Below, one piece after another: positions 60,604 to 64,000 of a stretch of DNA of 64,000 bases; position 1 is the first letter of the stretch, and every line of letters begins with the position of its first letter. The notes below the pieces were generated by a model, which saw nothing but the letters and a program-made list of their open reading frames with translations, made no database searches and was not told the origin of the DNA. Source of the DNA: Polytrichum commune (Eukaryota > Streptophyta > Polytrichopsida > Polytrichales > Polytrichaceae); the NCBI GenBank assembly GCA_950295325.1, contig OX485808.1, positions 7,258,501 to 7,322,500 of the forward strand. The letters are read 5' to 3'. A program made the translations under genes and the position numbers.

Positions 60604-63600
60604 CTACGAGACAGTAGTTCCACTTTCGGACCCACTTTGTTGCTCGTCGCCCATCATCTCCTTCAAGCTTTTGGTTATCCAGATTGCCGTCTCGCGAGGA
60701 GAAACTTTGCCCCGCCCAAACGGTTTCAGCACGATTGCAAGCTCATCGTACCGATGTTGTGACAACAGTTGTGCTGAAAGCTCCAACAGGCCTTCTAGTG
60801 CCTCGGCTCTTTGTTGGTGTGATTTGACGTCAAGACCCCTTGTTGCTGCACGTTGGTCAATTTCAACCTCTGGAGATTGTGGTCCTGCTGCGCCTTCGCT
60901 GCCAAGGTAATTTGCGACACTACGGCTGTTGGCACTTGTTTCTGCTGAGCTGGACACGACTTCCACATGCGTGTCAACCTGTTGATGAGTAAGGTCGAGC
61001 AGCGGTGTTATGTCCATTTTGCCTTGAAGTGAGGTTACGTCCATCTTCGCGATTCCATTAATCGACGACGACTCGGATTCCGCAAGGCTCAGATGATCAG
61101 GTGGTGATCCAGAGCCAAGCCGAAACGTGCTGTGGCGAATGACGTGAATCACATCGTTAAATGTTGGCTGTCCTTCAGATGATGTGGCCGCAGGAGCTGT
61201 CTCATGTACCTGATCAGCAATTCCAAACAGTCAAAAGTTCGTATCATGTGAGTTTTGCAAACATTTTCACAAATCTGCTCATGTCAAGTTCATTGCAACT
61301 TAGAGGAAACCTTCATTAAGGTAGACAGGTCTATTAGGGTTACTTCCAGGAGGTTTGGCTTCCGCTTCTGATTGAATGGAATTTTGGACCATAAGAATGA
61401 GATTAATGTGACTAAACTCAATTTGTGACGAATTTTCAATGAGCATATATGTGATATTTTAAAATGGTTATATAAGTGTGCCTAAAGTGGTAGGTGTTGA
61501 GTGGGTGTTGAGCATTGGCTATAAGTAAAGGCTGGTGTTTGATTAAGACATGTCTACCTTACACCCACAACATTGGCATGAAGAATATTCTGAAATCACA
61601 ACTAAATTACCTGAATCGTGTACTTTTCATTAAGGAGTTTTCCAAGGCTTTCAGTTGAATTGCAGGATACTTGGGAAGATTTGCTGGTGAGTTCCGGGGG
61701 GGAATTATGTACACTGCCTCCTCCACTGAATCCCCACATTGCAGAATCTTGCCTGCCTGAAACCATTGAAACTGATGATTTCATCTCTTGATGCGTATCT
61801 TCCTTGTTATAGTTGCAGAAATTTGTAGTTGTGGCAGGCTGGTTATACAGGTGCCGAACATTGGACAGCTTTGATTGTAATGTTGGTAGAGAAGTTGAAG
61901 AACGGGTCGGTGTCTTGTTGATTGTGGGCTCTCTCGAGTCCAAATTGAATTCGGGTATAAGGTCGAGCCGCGGCGCGTTCACGGATACGTCAGGTGACTG
62001 ATCATCCCGCAACCCGAGATCTTGTATGGCAACATCTCCTCCCTCCTTTGAGGGCTTCACTAGAATTGACGGTTGGTGCTCTGTGCAGGTTGTTTCCACT
62101 GAAACGTCCTCCGAGTCACCTTGCCCGAGAATCACCTCCCTTGGGGTGACAATTGAGAGCCGGGACTGCATCGAGCTCTTTATCACCTCAAGTACATTCC
62201 GGACAGGAGAGCCTGATAATAGGGATTATTTCTTGACGTCAGGCTATGGTGTGGGTTACATTAATATACAAACATTCTATACCCTCATTTGTCATACACC
62301 ACCCACACAGGAGGGCTTGCCAGCTCAAAATGGTGAGACAAGTAATCAATGTTTGTCTCTTCTTGTTTCTGGCCGATGGTGACCCCAAATTCAAAGAAGC
62401 TCATCCAACAATGACCAATTCGAGCTGGTCACAGTCAAACAAAAACAAGTAGAGACATAGATAAATCAATTACTTGCTGGTCACCTTTTCAAGTTGGATC
62501 TCCCTCCTGTGTGAGTGGTATATTACAGATACACTCACACTATTTACACTGAGTCATGGGCCCAGGCCGCGGATTTGGGCAATTTGAATCTTGTGATTGT
62601 GCCTACTTGGCTCTTCTACTGTCTGTAGGCATTGTTCATCATCTACTAGCATCACCATGGTTACATACTTGTCAATGAGGTTAGGTGGCTAATTATCAGA
62701 GACAAGGTTAGGTGTGTTGCCACAACATGACAGATTTTGTGAGAATAGAGAGTTACCTAGATTTCTGCACTGTAAGTGGCAACAAACCTCTCCATTGCAA
62801 GAGTATGAAAAAAGATTGTTATGATTCCAATGTAATTAAGCATTCTTACTGTTTCATCTTTCTGTGTGATGCTCCAATCATCATGGCCACTTCACCTTCA
62901 TCTCATCACTTTCACTGAAGAGGAGCATGATGGATTGCCGAACAAAAAGGTGTGCAGAATTCAAGTTGTTGACAGGCAAAAAAAATGGAGGATATGTGTT
63001 TGACAGACCACATTATTACCTGAAGGGGAATCTGCTCTTGCATTCGACCGGATGCGGCCAACACTACCCAGCGTAGGAGTTCTTGCTGGGGAAGAGCTTC
63101 GACGAGGCATTGATAATTTCTGTACCTGCTGAGGCATGGAATGTCTCCTGGGTGTCGATGCCAAAGGACTGGGGGTCGATACTGAAGGGCTGGGAGGTGC
63201 TGCAACCAATTTTTTGGTGACTAAATCCTCTTCTGAGCTTGCTGGCCTGTGATGGTGTCTGGGAGTCCCAGGAGACATACTCCCCTCCACTCGCCACTTT
63301 GTACCTCTTGGAGACTCCATTGTTGTTCCATTAACCTGCCATGAAGAAAGATTGATAAAGATTGATAAAGCACCGCATTGTTGCAAAATAATGTGTTTGT
63401 AGCATGGACCGGTATATAGGAGAATGCATGGCATTAATCCACAATGGTATCAAAGAACCTACCCAATTGATATCAAAATTTGATCAGTTAAATTTAGATA
63501 CTCGGTGGGTATGACAAAGATGAGAGAATTTTCTGTATACCTGAGTTATTATTTGGGTCAAAACCATCCTAACATCATATTGATACCAGGGTAATCGACC

Positions 63601-64000
63601 TAGGTATGAGGTTTTTGAGAAGGTATATAGACCCAAATGGTATGAAAAACAAGAGTACCCTCAAATATCCTACCGGTATCAAAAAAGAGAGGTAAAATCC
63701 TCATTGTAAATTCCCCCGAATGGTATAAAAAGTGTTACCAGTTCAATATTGGTACGGGCTCAAGAAATGTTGCAGATTCCACATTTGAGTAAGGGAATTA
63801 GCTTACCTGATCTTTGATGCCAGGTACTGTCATTTGCAAGGTCTTCTTCATGTGAGAATCTAGCTTGATTGGCGTTTGCAGGCTCTCAACTGTCGGAGGA
63901 GGCTCCCGGCTATTGACGCCATGGAACCGAGATGCGCCTTGTGTTGTACCACTTTCTGGTTGTCTCCCTCTTGATGCGGATGAAGAATCACCGCGTCGCC
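60604..64000 (-). CDS. NIMA-related protein kinase (NEK), C-terminal half, cut by the window edge
   Basis: Minus-strand exons are 64000(partial)-63807, 63335-63020, 62212-61611 and 61209-60604. Introns are GT-AG and the phases fit, giving about 572 codons. The kinase domain must lie beyond the right edge. Visible are a basic Ser/Pro-rich region ([20 protein letters not shown]), [19 protein letters not shown], and a C-terminal block typical of plant NEK5/NEK6-type kinases: [19 protein letters not shown], then [19 protein letters not shown] and [20 protein letters not shown]. Plant NEKs of this kind act on cortical microtubules and directional cell growth (family knowledge). Intron 1 holds dispersed repeat T. 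Gene symbol not assigned because the orthologue cannot be fixed without the kinase domain. Confidence 0.86.
63405..63760 (-). repeat. intronic dispersed repeat T, copy 2
   Basis: It matches 35030-35372 in the same orientation: GAATGCATGG, ATCAAAGAACCTACC, TTATTTGGGTCAA, CCCAAATGGTATGAAAAAC, GGTATCAAAAAAG and AAATCCTCATTG. It lies in the intron between the first two visible exons of the kinase gene. No terminal repeats are evident. Confidence 0.8.

Overview
This is nuclear DNA from a land plant. It shows GT-AG spliced genes, a plastid-targeted ribosomal protein L3 with an N-terminal transit region, plant-specific B3 DNA-binding domains, a plant-type NIMA-related kinase tail and a DOXC-class 2-oxoglutarate dioxygenase. 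Intergenic DNA is AT-rich and packed with short non-autonomous DNA transposons and tandem repeats. Gene style (three-B3-domain protein, kilobase introns full of repeats, bryophyte-like uL3c) makes a non-seed plant such as a bryophyte plausible, but the species is not resolved from sequence alone.

Layout. 0.3-5.8 kb: a four-exon 2OG-Fe(II) dioxygenase on +, with copies of one dispersed repeat (called R here) before or between its exons. 5.8-21.5 kb: gene-poor, holding a 22-bp-TIR element, a 59-bp tandem array, a 235-bp tandem repeat, a cluster of related repeats, and a 716-bp transposon with an 8-bp target duplication that carries a small ORF. 21.6-24.4 kb: a five-exon acidic nuclear-type protein of unknown function (+). 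25.6-29.6 kb: a five-exon protein with three B3 domains (+), convergent with a B3/AT-hook-like protein at 36.4-32.3 kb (-) that has two B3 domains. 37-57 kb: a second gene-poor stretch dominated by MITEs with GGGCC...TTYACAC-type ends and TTA/TAA/TGA target duplications, plus microsatellites. 57.4-59.1 kb: plastid ribosomal protein uL3c (+). 60.6 kb to the right edge: the C-terminal half of a NIMA-related (NEK) protein kinase (-); its kinase domain lies outside the window.

I see no operon-like or pathway grouping among the six genes. The two B3 genes are neighbours and probably paralogous regulators. All exon junctions given were read by hand; each keeps frame and uses GT-AG. The most notable biology is the diversity of small TIR elements (including tandem and nested ones), the Pack-like element at 18.1 kb, and the modular exon structure of the three-B3 gene. 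No tRNA, rRNA, CRISPR array or bacterial-type feature was found.
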